Positions 26,217 through 34,007 of a stretch of DNA of 64,000 bases are shown in pieces (positions within the stretch are counted from its first letter, which is position 1; every line of letters starts with the position of its first letter). A program made the translations under genes and the position numbers. Below the pieces are notes generated by a model that did no database searches, was not told where the DNA came from, and saw only the letters and a program-made list of their open reading frames with translations. Source of the DNA: Streptomyces genisteinicus (GTDB lineage: Bacteria > Actinomycetota > Actinomycetes > Streptomycetales > Streptomycetaceae); contig NZ_CP060825.1 in NCBI RefSeq assembly GCF_014489615.1, forward strand, positions 6,184,001 through 6,248,000, read 5' to 3'.

Positions 26217-27296
26217 ATGAGCAGATGGCAGAGGGACTTCGCTGTGCTCCGCGCGCAGGACGAGCGCCGGCGCGCGCTCGCGGACCGCGGTGACCTGCCC
26301 GGACTGGCGCGGGCCGTCATGGACGCCGCCTGCCGCAACGGCTCGCTGACCGGCCCGGGACCGGAGGCCATGAGCTGGCTGCGCGGGCTGCCGGACGCCG
26401 ACCGGATCGAGCTGGCCCGCGTCTGGGCCCGCTGGCACGCCGACCCCGAACCGGAGCGGGAGGGCGACATCGCACTGCGGGACGCCGGCTACTTCCGCGC
26501 GGAGCTGCTCGTCGTGGCGTCGGGTGTCGTGCGCGGCCTCGACCCGGACCTCCTCGCCGAGCCCCGGCGGCTCCGGCTCGCCCATGCGGCACGCGAGTAC
26601 GTCGTCACCGGCCACCGGGACTGGGAGCTCGCCGACGCCGAGCACACGGCCGGACGGCCCCCCGGACCCGAGGTGCTGGCCGCCTTCCGCCGCACCGTCC
26701 TCGACTACCACGACGAGCCCGCGCTGCGCGAGGTGCTCGCCCGCTGCCCCGGGCCCGTGCTCAACCCGGGGGAGCCGTGGGCGGACCGGGCCATGGAGGA
26801 CGCGGCACGCGGCGGCGGGCCCTGGCAGCGGCTGCTCGCCCACCGCGCCCCGGTCTCCGCCGCCGCCCCGTCGGCCACCTGGCTGCGCACCGCCCGGGGC
26901 CTGCTGGAGGCGGCGGGCGCCGGACAGGTGCGCCGGCATGTGCTGCGCTGGTTCGGGCTCGTCGGCCGCGAGCGGACCATCCCGCTGACCGGCTGGTACG
27001 GGCCGCCCGCCCACGATCCCTACAACGTCCACGCGCTCCGGGGCCTCGCCTGGCTGCTGTCCCTCCTCCCGCCCGACGGCGAGACCTGCGACGCGCTCGC
27101 CCAGCTCGTCCGCACGATCCACCTGGACCTGCCTGGTGCGGGCCGCCACCCCGTCGGGATCGCCGAAGCCGCCGTCACCGCGCTGTCCCTCACCGGCGGC
27201 GAGGACGCCCGACGCGAACTCGCCGACCTGCGCCGCCGGATCACCGACACCCACCTCCTGCGCCGGGTCGACCGCGCCCTCGCCGCCGCGCCCTGA
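26217..27296 (+). CDS. Hypothetical protein, 359 aa, possibly helical repeat
   Basis: A soluble Arg/Ala/Leu-rich protein with no signal or membrane segment. Regularly spaced helices (DAACRNGSLTGPG, GLAWLLSLLPPDGETCDALAQLV, IAEAAVTALSLTGGEDARRELADLRRRI) suggest an alpha-solenoid, possibly HEAT-like, but I do not recognise a named family. ATG 26217 follows TACGCT by 6 nt without a Shine-Dalgarno. Its promoter arrangement is the same as that of the 721-aa unknown at 5267. Confidence 0.65.
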   Translation: MSRWQRDFAVLRAQDERRRALADRGDLPGLARAVMDAACRNGSLTGPGPEAMSWLRGLPDADRIELARVWARWHADPEPEREGDIALRDAGYFRAELLVVASGVVRGLDPDLLAEPRRLRLAHAAREYVVTGHRDWELADAEHTAGRPPGPEVLAAFRRTVLDYHDEPALREVLARCPGPVLNPGEPWADRAMEDAARGGGPWQRLLAHRAPVSAAAPSATWLRTARGLLEAAGAGQVRRHVLRWFGLVGRERTIPLTGWYGPPAHDPYNVHALRGLAWLLSLLPPDGETCDALAQLVRTIHLDLPGAGRHPVGIAEAAVTALSLTGGEDARRELADLRRRITDTHLLRRVDRALAAAP

Positions 27297-27375
27297 CGCC
27301 GCCCGGCCGGGCCGGGGCCCGCGGCGTCCCGCCCGCCGCCGCGCACGGGAAACGGAGCCCGGAAACCCTCGCCTG

Positions 27376-27389
27376 TTACTCGCTGGTAA
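27376..27389. promoter_or_regulatory. Candidate operator upstream of the amidase gene
   Basis: TTACTCGCTGGTAA is an inverted repeat (TTAC/GTAA arms plus a partial inner match) in an AT-richer patch about 47 nt before the amidase start. TTAC-type palindromes are common TetR-family sites. Confidence 0.4.
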
Positions 27390-27435
27390 GCAATGATGGC
27401 GGTGACGCATCCCAGCGGCCCGGGCGGAGTCAGCG

Positions 27436-28854
27436 GTGACGACCTTCGAGGAACAGACCACGGTGCACGTCTTCCGGGACGATGCGCTGGGCGAACACGA
27501 CGCCGTCGGCCTCGCCGACGCGATCCGGCGGCGCGAGATCTCCGCCGCCGAGGCGGCACGGGACGCCGCGGCCCGCGTCAGGGACGCGGACGCCCTGCTC
27601 CACGCCGTCCAGGCACACGTCGACAGCCCGGCGCAGGCCACCGCCACCGGCGGTGCCTTCGCCGGAGTGCCCACCTTCGTCAAGGACAACACCGACTACG
27701 CGGGACTCCCGACCGGGCACGGCAGCGCCGCCTTCACACCGCGCCCCGCGCGCCGGCACTCCCCGTTCACCCGGCAGTTCCTGAGCACCGGGGTGACGGT
27801 GCTGGGCAAGACCCGGCTGCCCGAGTTCGGCTTCAGCCCCACCACGGAGTACGACGGCGCCGAGCCCGTCCGCAACCCGTGGCACACCGGCCACTCGGCG
27901 GGCGGCTCGTCGGGCGGCAGCGCGGCGCTCGTCGCCGCCGGAGCGGTCCCCCTCGCCCACGCCAACGACGGCGGCGGCTCCATCCGCATCCCCGCCGCCT
28001 GCTGCGGCCTCGTCGGCCTGAAGCCCACCCGGGGGCGGGTCGTGCCCAACGCGCAGGGCCGCCAACTGCCGCTCGACATCGTCTCCGACGGGATCGTCAG
28101 CCGCACCGTGCGCGACAGCGCGGCCTTCCTCGCCGCGGCCGAGACCCACTGGCGCAACCCGAAGCTGCCGCCCGTCGGCCCCGCGCCCGAAGGCCCCTCG
28201 GGGCGCCGGCTGCGCATCGGGCTCCTGACCGACTCGCCGGGCGGAGTCACCACCGACGCCCCGACCCGCGAGGCCGTCACCGCGACCGCGGCCGTCCTCG
28301 AAGGCCTCGGACACACCGTGGAGCCCGTCGAGCTGACGATCGACCCGCGCTTCACGGAGGACTTCCTCACCTACTGGGGCATGCTGTCGTTCCTGCTGGG
28401 CGTCACGGGCCGCACGCTGGGCAGCGGTTTCGACCGGCACCGGATGGACGGCCTCAGCCGCGGACTGCGCGACACCTACACGGCGAAGTGGCGCACCACC
28501 CCGGGCGTGGTGCGCCGCCTGAAGCGCACCCGGGAGGCGTACGCGGCCGCCTTCCGCGGCGTCGACCTCGTCCTCTCCCCGGTGCTCGCCCACACCACGC
28601 CCCCGCTCGGCCACCTCAGCCCGGCCGTCCCGTACGAGACGCTGATCGAACGGATCCTCGCGTACGTCGCGTTCACCCCGGTCAACAACGTCGTCGGCAC
28701 ACCGTCCCTCTCCCTGCCCGCACGCTCCACGACGCCCGACGGCCTCCCGATCGGCGTGATGTTCTCCGCCCGCCCCGGCGACGAACGCACCCTGCTCGAC
28801 GTCGCCTTCGCCCTGGAGGCGGACCAGCCGTTCCGAGGCATCCGGCATCCGTGA
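27436..28854 (+). CDS. Amidase signature family hydrolase
   Basis: A 472-aa amidase with the full Ser-cisSer-Lys triad: Lys83 in GVPTFVKDNTDY, the signature GHSAGGSSGGSAALVAAG (about 152-169, cis-Ser158) and Ser182 in DGGGSIRIPA. It hydrolyses an amide to acid and ammonia in the cytosol; the substrate is not predictable from sequence. GTG 27436 has GGAG about 9 nt upstream. The gene stands alone between an unknown protein and the HTH/DUF397 pair. Confidence 0.92.
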   Translation: MTTFEEQTTVHVFRDDALGEHDAVGLADAIRRREISAAEAARDAAARVRDADALLHAVQAHVDSPAQATATGGAFAGVPTFVKDNTDYAGLPTGHGSAAFTPRPARRHSPFTRQFLSTGVTVLGKTRLPEFGFSPTTEYDGAEPVRNPWHTGHSAGGSSGGSAALVAAGAVPLAHANDGGGSIRIPAACCGLVGLKPTRGRVVPNAQGRQLPLDIVSDGIVSRTVRDSAAFLAAAETHWRNPKLPPVGPAPEGPSGRRLRIGLLTDSPGGVTTDAPTREAVTATAAVLEGLGHTVEPVELTIDPRFTEDFLTYWGMLSFLLGVTGRTLGSGFDRHRMDGLSRGLRDTYTAKWRTTPGVVRRLKRTREAYAAAFRGVDLVLSPVLAHTTPPLGHLSPAVPYETLIERILAYVAFTPVNNVVGTPSLSLPARSTTPDGLPIGVMFSARPGDERTLLDVAFALEADQPFRGIRHP

Positions 28855-29089
28855 GCCCACGGCCCACCGACGCACCCACGGCGCGCTGTGGCGTCGACGG
28901 GTGCGGCGGTGAACCTCGCGGGCTTGCCGGACGCGGGGAGCCGGGTGTGCGTAGCGTTGACCGGGCAGGGCTCGTGGGGTGTGGGGCGGTACGGGGCGGC
29001 TGTGTACGCGGGAGCCGGTTGGCTGTACGCGGGGTGAGGCGTGACGGGGTGCCGGTAGGAGGTGTTGGCGCACGGGAGGTGGTGTGCGG

Positions 29090-29959
29090 ATGACCGTCGA
29101 GGAAGAGCAGCGGTACGGCGACGAGGAGGGCGACGGCCCCGGTGGTGGCGGGGCGTCGTCACCCGGGTCGGGCATCCTCGGGGTGTTCGGGCGGCAGTTG
29201 AAGCGGTTCCGGGAGTGGGCGGACCACGACCGGACGGCCTTCGGGGCGATGACGGGGTACTCGGCCTCGACGATCGCCAGCTATGAACAGGGCCGGCGGG
29301 TGCCTCCGCCGAGGTTCATCGACCTGGCGGACGAACTGCTGGGGGCGCGCGGGGTCCTGGCCGAGCTGAAGGAGGAGGTCGCGCGGGCGCAGTATCCGGC
29401 GTTCTTCCGGGACGCGGCGAAGTTGGAGGCCGAGGCTGTCGAACTGCACGTGTACGACACTCACGTGATCAACGGACTTCTGCAGACCGAGGACTACGCA
29501 CGGGCCGTGTTCACCATGCGGCGTCCGATCCTGAGCGAGGAGACGATCGAGGAGCGCGTCGTCGCCCGGCTCGCCAGGCAGGGCGTGCTGTTGCGCAAGC
29601 CGCCGTCCACGTTCAGCTTCGTCATCGAGGAGTCGGTTCTCGCACGGCCTGCGGGCGGTCGTGAGGTGATGCGCGGGCAGTGGGAGCAGCTTGTCCTCTG
29701 TGGTCAGCAGCGGAACATCGACATCCAGGTCATGCCGAACAAGCGGGAGGAGCATGCCGGACTGTCCGGTCCGTTCACCTTGATCGAGACGAAGGAAGGG
29801 CGCAGGATCGCGTACGTGGAGGCGTACAAGCACAGCCGCCTCCACACGGACCGGAGGACTGTGCGTGAGCTCGAGGAGCAGTACGGTCTTCTTCGGGCGC
29901 AGGCACTCACACCGCGCGAATCGCTGGCCTTCATCGAGAAGTTGCTTGGAGAGACATGA
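29090..29959 (+). CDS. XRE-type HTH regulator with DUF5753 domain
   Basis: A 289-aa protein. Residues about 28-85 form a helix-turn-helix (QLKRFREWADHDRTAFGAMTG, then YSASTIASYEQGRRVP). The rest is the DUF5753 domain (VYDTHVINGLLQTEDYARAVF, ARLARQGVL, IQVMPNKREEHAGLSGPFTLIE). ATG 29090 has GGGAGG 10 nt upstream; GTG 29084 is a near alternative. Such proteins are numerous in Streptomyces and usually pair with a DUF397 protein. The stop overlaps the next start. Confidence 0.9.
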   Translation: MTVEEEQRYGDEEGDGPGGGGASSPGSGILGVFGRQLKRFREWADHDRTAFGAMTGYSASTIASYEQGRRVPPPRFIDLADELLGARGVLAELKEEVARAQYPAFFRDAAKLEAEAVELHVYDTHVINGLLQTEDYARAVFTMRRPILSEETIEERVVARLARQGVLLRKPPSTFSFVIEESVLARPAGGREVMRGQWEQLVLCGQQRNIDIQVMPNKREEHAGLSGPFTLIETKEGRRIAYVEAYKHSRLHTDRRTVRELEEQYGLLRAQALTPRESLAFIEKLLGET

Positions 29960-30171
29960 ACGTCGTGAAGTCCGTACCGGCCACCCCGGCGCTGGTGTGG
30001 GTCAAGAGCAGCTACAGCAGCGGCGAGGGCGGTCAGTGTGTGGAGGTCGCGACCCGCTGCGGCTCGGTTCACGTCCGTGACTCCAAGGACGTCACCGTGT
30101 CCCCGCTCACCGTCCGTACCGGTGCCTGGCGAGTCTTCGTCGGGTTCGCGGGGACGGGCGGGACCGCGTAG
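29956..30171 (+). CDS. DUF397 small protein
   Basis: A 71-aa protein with the family hallmarks WVKSSYSSGEGGQCVEVA and VRDSKDV. The start overlaps the HTH/DUF5753 stop as ATGA, which is the standard arrangement for this pair, so the two are translationally coupled. Known pairs of this kind influence development or act in a toxin/antitoxin-like way; the role of this copy is unknown. Confidence 0.92.
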   Translation: MNVVKSVPATPALVWVKSSYSSGEGGQCVEVATRCGSVHVRDSKDVTVSPLTVRTGAWRVFVGFAGTGGTA

Positions 30172-30195
30172 CCGCGGGCCCGCCCCGGGGTGGTG

Positions 30196-30585
30196 CTACG
30201 CGCCCCAGCCGCCGTACGGCACGGTGATGAGTTCCATCGCGTGGCCCGACGGGTCCATGAAGTACACGCCGCGGCCGCCGTCGTTGTGGTTGACCGTGCC
30301 CGGTCGGGTGCGTCGCGGGTCCGCGTAGTGCTCGATGCCGCGCTGCTCGATCTGCGCGTACGCGGCGGTGAACTCCTCCTCGGAGACGAGGAAGGCGTAG
30401 TGCTGCGGGGTGATCGTGTCCTCGGGGACGGTGGCGAAGTCCAGCGTGACGCCGTTGCCGAGGGCGACGGCGATGAAGGGGCCCCATTCGCCGGTGATCT
30501 CCAGGCCGAGCAGGCGGGTGAAGAACTCCGCGGCTTCGCGGGCGTCCCGGGAATGGACGATGGTGTGGTTCAGGTCGACTGACAA
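30196..30585 (-). CDS. VOC-family protein with TTG start
   Basis: A 129-aa glyoxalase-fold protein: VDLNHTIVHSRDAREAAEFFTRLLGLEITG at the N-terminus and GVYFMDPSGHAMELITVPYGGW at the C-terminus, including the second-module His/Glu metal-ligand positions (GHAMEL). The start is TTG 30585, decided by GGAGG 6 nt upstream; no ATG or GTG fits. Convergent with the DUF397 gene, it shares an 8-bp inverted repeat (30165-30172/30195-30202) spanning both stops. The substrate is unknown. Confidence 0.85.
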   Translation of the reverse strand: MSVDLNHTIVHSRDAREAAEFFTRLLGLEITGEWGPFIAVALGNGVTLDFATVPEDTITPQHYAFLVSEEEFTAAYAQIEQRGIEHYADPRRTRPGTVNHNDGGRGVYFMDPSGHAMELITVPYGGWGA

Positions 30586-30812
30586 GGAATGCCTCCGAGG
30601 GCATCTCCCGACACCTCCATGCCTCACCCGGTCGGTGACCGGCACGCGATGTCGGCGTCGATGATAGTCGCTGCTCCGGCTGCCGCGCCCGGACCGGCTT
30701 CCCGTATGCTGTGAACCTGCTTTGAACGCGTTCAAGAATGCGGGACCGCCCGTGTTCCCGCCCCCGCCCCTGCTCCCGCTCCCGCTCGCCCGGCATCCGC
30801 ATCGGAGACCTC

Positions 30813-31187
30813 ATGGACCGCACCCGCACTCCTCGCCGCGGTCGTCTCCTCGCGCGGGTGGCGGCCCTCGGCTACGTGGCCTTCGCCGCGGTCGGGGGAC
30901 TGCTGGCGGGCGCCGCGGATCAGCCCGACTCCGCCACCGCGTTCCTGCACCTGGCCACGTTCCCCGGGTCGGTCGCCGTGGGCATCGCCGCCTTCGCGTC
31001 GGCTGCGCTCCTCGACGTCGAGCCGTCGTTCTCCGACGCGGACCCCGGGGTGTTCGGCGTGATGCTGCCGTTCGCGCTCGGAGCCTCGCTCAACGTCCTC
31101 CTGGTGTGGGGTGCCGCCGCCTTCGGATGCAGGGTGGCCGGCGAACTGCGCGAGCACCGCCGATTCCGCGGACGCACCCGGGCCTGA
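30813..31187 (+). CDS. Small membrane protein
   Basis: A 124-aa protein with three likely membrane helices: LLARVAALGYVAFAAVGGLLAG in part, the FPGSVAVGIAAFASAALL segment, and GVMLPFALGASLNVLLVWGAAAFG in part. A basic N-terminus and a basic tail (RRFRGRTRA) follow the positive-inside rule. GGAG is 6 nt upstream of ATG 30813. It resembles small membrane proteins common in Streptomyces; the function is unknown. Confidence 0.65.
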   Translation: MDRTRTPRRGRLLARVAALGYVAFAAVGGLLAGAADQPDSATAFLHLATFPGSVAVGIAAFASAALLDVEPSFSDADPGVFGVMLPFALGASLNVLLVWGAAAFGCRVAGELREHRRFRGRTRA

Positions 31188-31204
31188 CGCAGGCGAGCCG
31201 CGGA

Positions 31205-31585
31205 TCAGGCGTCGGCGGGGGCGCTCTCCCGCGCGCGCCGTTCCGTCTGCTCGATGTACCGGTGCAGGGCGCGGCGTGAGTGGGTGAGGGTGTCGATCTG
31301 CTCGTCGAGGCCGGACAGCCGTACGCGGAGGGTGTCGATGAGCTCACCGCAGGGGGCGAGTTCCGGCTCCGGGCCCGTGACGCAGGGCAGCAGGTAGGCG
31401 ATGTCCTCGGTGGACAGTCCCGCGTCGAGCAGCTTCCGGATCTGGAGCACGGTCAGGACCGCGTCCTGCGTGTACTCCCGGTATCCGCTGGCGCGCCGCA
31501 AGGGCTTGAGCAGGCCCTGCGCCTCGTAGTAGCGCAGCTGATGGGTGCGCACCCCGGTGCGCCGGCTGAGATCCCCGATGAGCAC
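31205..31585 (-). CDS. MerR-family regulator
   Basis: A 126-aa regulator. The MerR winged HTH is complete (MLIGDLSRRTGVRTHQLRYY, EAQGLLKPLRRASGYREY, about 1-45), followed by the long dimerisation helix (GLDEQIDTLTHSRRALHRYIEQTERRA). Two cysteines (LLPCVTGPEPELAPCGELID) lie before that helix, at about residues 68 and 79, and could sense metal or redox. The GTG start is used. Divergent from the imine-reductase-like gene, whose promoter carries a MerR-type operator. Confidence 0.88.
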   Translation of the reverse strand: MLIGDLSRRTGVRTHQLRYYEAQGLLKPLRRASGYREYTQDAVLTVLQIRKLLDAGLSTEDIAYLLPCVTGPEPELAPCGELIDTLRVRLSGLDEQIDTLTHSRRALHRYIEQTERRARESAPADA

Positions 31586-31596
31586 GGCCGTCCCCC

Positions 31597-31628
31597 TTGA
31601 CCTTCATACCGGTGTGAATGCCGAGGAT
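31597..31628 (+). promoter_or_regulatory. MerR-type promoter/operator
   Basis: TTGACC (31597-31602) is a good -35 box. The palindrome TTCATACCGGTGTGAA (31603-31618, one symmetrical mismatch) fills the spacer, and GAGGAT (31623-31628) is the -10 candidate 20 bp on. A long spacer filled by a dyad is the hallmark of MerR-activated promoters. Confidence 0.7.
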
Positions 31629-31667
31629 TCTGCCACGGATGTCGAACAAGCAGGGAGAGCAGTGTTC

Positions 31668-32579
31668 ATGACGGAGCATCAGTCACCGGATGTCACCCCG
31701 GTCGCGGTCATCGGACTCGGACTGATGGGGCAGGCGCTGGCCGGCGCGTTCCTCGGCGGCGGCGCACCCACCACGGTGTGGAACCGCACCGCGTCGAAGG
31801 GCGACGCCCTCGTCGCCGCGGGAGCCCGGCGCGCGGGCTCCGCCCGTGAAGCGGTGGAGGCCGTCGGGCCGGACGGACTCGTCGTCCTGTGCCTCACCGA
31901 CTACGACGCGGTCCGCGAGGTCCTCGAACCGCTCGGCGGAGTCCTTGCCGGACGGGTCCTCGTCAACCTCACCTCGGGCACGTCGGCGGCGGCCCGTGAG
32001 GTCGCGGAGCTGATGGCACGGACGGGCGGCGCGTACCTCGACGGGGCGATCATGGCGACCCCCGACGGCATCGGCGCCGACGACGCGGCCGTCCTCGTCA
32101 GCGGGGACCCGGCGGCCTGGGACCGGTACGGGGCCACCCTGCGCCTCCTCGGCGGCGGGACCGCGCGCATCGGCGCGGACCACGGTCTCGCGGCCCTCTA
32201 CGAGATGGGCGTGCTGGGGCTGATGTGGGGGGTCCTGAACGGCTTCCTCCACGGTGCGGCGCTGCTCGGGGCGGCGGGCGTCTCCGCGGAGGCGTTCGCC
32301 CCGGTGGCGCGGCACGGGATCGGGACCGTGGCCGGCTGGCTGACCGACTACGCGCGACGGGTGGACGCCGGGGACCACGCGTCGCCCGACGCCACCCTGG
32401 AGACCCATCTCGCCACCATGGACCACCTCGTGCACGAGAGCGAGGCGCTCGGTGTCGACGCCGAACTCCCGCGGTTCGTGCGCGAGCTGGCCCGGCGGGC
32501 GGCTGCCGCGGGCCACGGCGGCGACGAGTACTCGGTGATGGCCGACGTGTTCCGCGGGCGCGTGGGAGCGCCGTCGTGA
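31668..32579 (+). CDS. NAD(P)-dependent imine reductase-like / 6-phosphogluconate-dehydrogenase-fold oxidoreductase
   Basis: A 303-aa dehydrogenase. The N-terminal Rossmann motif is VAVIGLGLMGQALAGAF with the following WNRTASKGDALVAAGA, as in imine reductases; the C-terminal helical dimer domain contains LYEMGVLGLMWGVLNGFLHGAALL. Imine reductases reduce cyclic imines with NADPH; the physiological substrate is usually unknown. ATG 31668 has GGGAGA about 9 nt upstream. It lies downstream of a MerR-type promoter and divergent from the MerR gene. Confidence 0.85.
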   Translation: MTEHQSPDVTPVAVIGLGLMGQALAGAFLGGGAPTTVWNRTASKGDALVAAGARRAGSAREAVEAVGPDGLVVLCLTDYDAVREVLEPLGGVLAGRVLVNLTSGTSAAAREVAELMARTGGAYLDGAIMATPDGIGADDAAVLVSGDPAAWDRYGATLRLLGGGTARIGADHGLAALYEMGVLGLMWGVLNGFLHGAALLGAAGVSAEAFAPVARHGIGTVAGWLTDYARRVDAGDHASPDATLETHLATMDHLVHESEALGVDAELPRFVRELARRAAAAGHGGDEYSVMADVFRGRVGAPS

Positions 32580-32776
32580 GGTGCGCCGCCGCCGGGTGCC
32601 CGCCCGAACGCGCCGACCGCGGCCGGGCGGACTGACCCGCGCCGTCCGGCCGGGCCGCGCGGGGGGCGGTCCGGCCGGACACCGCGCGACCGGGGGCGCC
32701 GCGCCACGGGCCCGGGTGGCGCCACTCCGCTCACCGCCCCGGCGGGCGGCCTCCCGGCCGGTTCCGCGCACGCGAA

Positions 32777-32812
32777 CGCGGTGGTGGCGGCCGTCGGGCC
32801 GCCACCACCGCG
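32777..32812. terminator. Perfect 16-bp bidirectional terminator
   Basis: CGCGGTGGTGGCGGCC (32777-32792), loop GTCG, and an exact complement at 32797-32812. It lies between the convergent reductase (ends 32579) and endonuclease (ends 32855), close to the latter. Confidence 0.8.
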
Positions 32813-32854
32813 TCGTGTCCCGTGGGCGCGGGTGTCAGGAGGTGCGGTTGTGCG

Positions 32855-33688
32855 CTACCAGATCGACTCGACCCACTCCGGGTGGTCGATGAACGGGTTC
32901 CGGTTGCCCTGGTAGGACGCGTATATGACCTCGTTCCGGCGCTGTTCGAACGCGTCCGGCGGGTCCTGGACGTTCCACTGCTTGAGGACGCTGAGTCTGC
33001 CCATGTACGGGGCGCTGCCGTTGTTGACGTTCCCGTTGACCTCCAGGTCCGGCCAGCCGTCGCCGCCCTCGTACCGGACGGCCATGTAGAAGATCATGCG
33101 GGCCACGTCGCCCTTGTCCGCGCTGCGGGGCTCGAAGGAGTCCGAGTCGGTGAGGCTGCCCCCGCCGCCGGAGACGGTGCTGCCGCCGGTGTCGAAGTCC
33201 TTGTTGCCCCGGATGCTGTTGACCTGGACGTCGGTCGGGCGCAGATGGTGGATGTCGGTGCCCGGGCCGGTGGCGGTGCCGAAGTCGCCGTGGGACTTGG
33301 CCCAGACGTGCTCCCTGTTCCAGTCGCCGACATTGCCGCCGTTGAGGGACTTGCTGCGGGACCCGCCCGAGTAGAGCAACCGCACGTTGGCGCTGTTGGC
33401 CGGGTCCTGGTCGGTGGCCTTGAGGGCGTCCCAGACGGCCGAGTAGGACAGCTTGGTCTGGTCACTGACGATCGTGTGGAGCGCGTCCTTCAGCGCCGCG
33501 CCGGACTTGCCCAGGGCGTCGGCGTAGTAGGTGTCGTCGTACGCCGGGGCGGCGGTGCCCGCGGCGGAGGCGGTCGGCGGCGCCGGGGTGGCGGCGGCTG
33601 CCGGCAGGGTCAGTGCGGCCACGGCGGTGAAGGCCGCCAGACCGCCGAGTACCGGTGTAGTCCAGCGTCGGGCGTGGGGCGCAGGCAT
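32855..33688 (-). CDS. Secreted endonuclease I family nuclease
   Basis: A 277-aa exported nuclease. The signal peptide (RRWTTPVLGGLAAFTAVAALTL, cleavage near the AAA-ATPAP stretch) is followed by the Endonuclease_1 domain: DWNREHVWAKSHG with the catalytic His, TDIHHLRPTDVQVNSIRGNKDFD in two blocks, and the metal-site Asn/Asp/Glu residues of the Vvn/EndA type. It probably degrades extracellular DNA or RNA with a divalent metal. GGAGGT sits 6 nt before ATG 33688. It is monocistronic and divergent from the MetRS leader. Confidence 0.9.
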   Translation of the reverse strand: MPAPHARRWTTPVLGGLAAFTAVAALTLPAAAATPAPPTASAAGTAAPAYDDTYYADALGKSGAALKDALHTIVSDQTKLSYSAVWDALKATDQDPANSANVRLLYSGGSRSKSLNGGNVGDWNREHVWAKSHGDFGTATGPGTDIHHLRPTDVQVNSIRGNKDFDTGGSTVSGGGGSLTDSDSFEPRSADKGDVARMIFYMAVRYEGGDGWPDLEVNGNVNNGSAPYMGRLSVLKQWNVQDPPDAFEQRRNEVIYASYQGNRNPFIDHPEWVESIW

Positions 33689-33857
33689 GGGGGGACCTCC
33701 GGTCTACGCGGGTTGAATGAGCCGGTAGTCGGAGGGTGACATGGACATGTGAATCTGGGTGTGAACGGCCGGTGTCGGATGTGTGGCGGCTTCGGGGAGG
33801 GGCGCCCCGGCCGCCCGTCCCGGTGAAAACCCGTGGCCCCGGCAGGCGTTCCGCCGC

Positions 33858-33863
33858 TACCGT
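33858..33863 (+). promoter_or_regulatory. -10-like box of the MetRS leader
   Basis: TACCGT ends 6 nt before ATG 33870 of the leader peptide, which would make that message leaderless. Confidence 0.4.
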
Positions 33864-33869
33864 CGGCCC

Positions 33870-33917
33870 ATGACCACGCACACGTTCCGCATGATGCCCC
33901 GCCGCAGGGGCTGCTGA
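33870..33917 (+). CDS. Leader peptide MTTHTFRMMPRRRGC upstream of MetRS
   Basis: A 15-codon open frame with tandem Met codons (33891-33896), three consecutive arginines and a terminal cysteine, stopping 90 nt before the MetRS start. It is too short to be an ordinary gene. Tandem codons for the amino acid charged by the downstream enzyme, followed by alternative hairpins, is the layout of transcription attenuation (see the hairpin entry and findings). Translation has not been shown. Confidence 0.5.
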   Translation: MTTHTFRMMPRRRGC

Positions 33918-33958
33918 GACGGACGTGTGACGTACCGAGGCCCCGGGAAGGGGCCTCG
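33896..33958 (+). promoter_or_regulatory. Attenuator-like set of competing hairpins
   Basis: Segment 1 GCCCC (33896-33900) can pair with segment 2 GGGGC (33907-33911). Segment 2 can also pair with GCCCC (33940-33944). The strongest stem is CGAGGCCCC (33936-33944) with GGGGCCTCG (33950-33958), 9 perfect bp and a 5-nt loop. No U-tract follows. Confidence 0.45.
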
Positions 33959-34007
33959 TCGCCGTGCGCGCGGAGCTCCGGCCCGGTCGACGGAGAAGGA
34001 ACTCCCC

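Noticed and set aside
33689..34007. T-box riboswitch before the MetRS
   Set aside because: I could not find the T-box sequence or the specifier-loop layout; the short Met-Met frame and competing stems are the better explanation.
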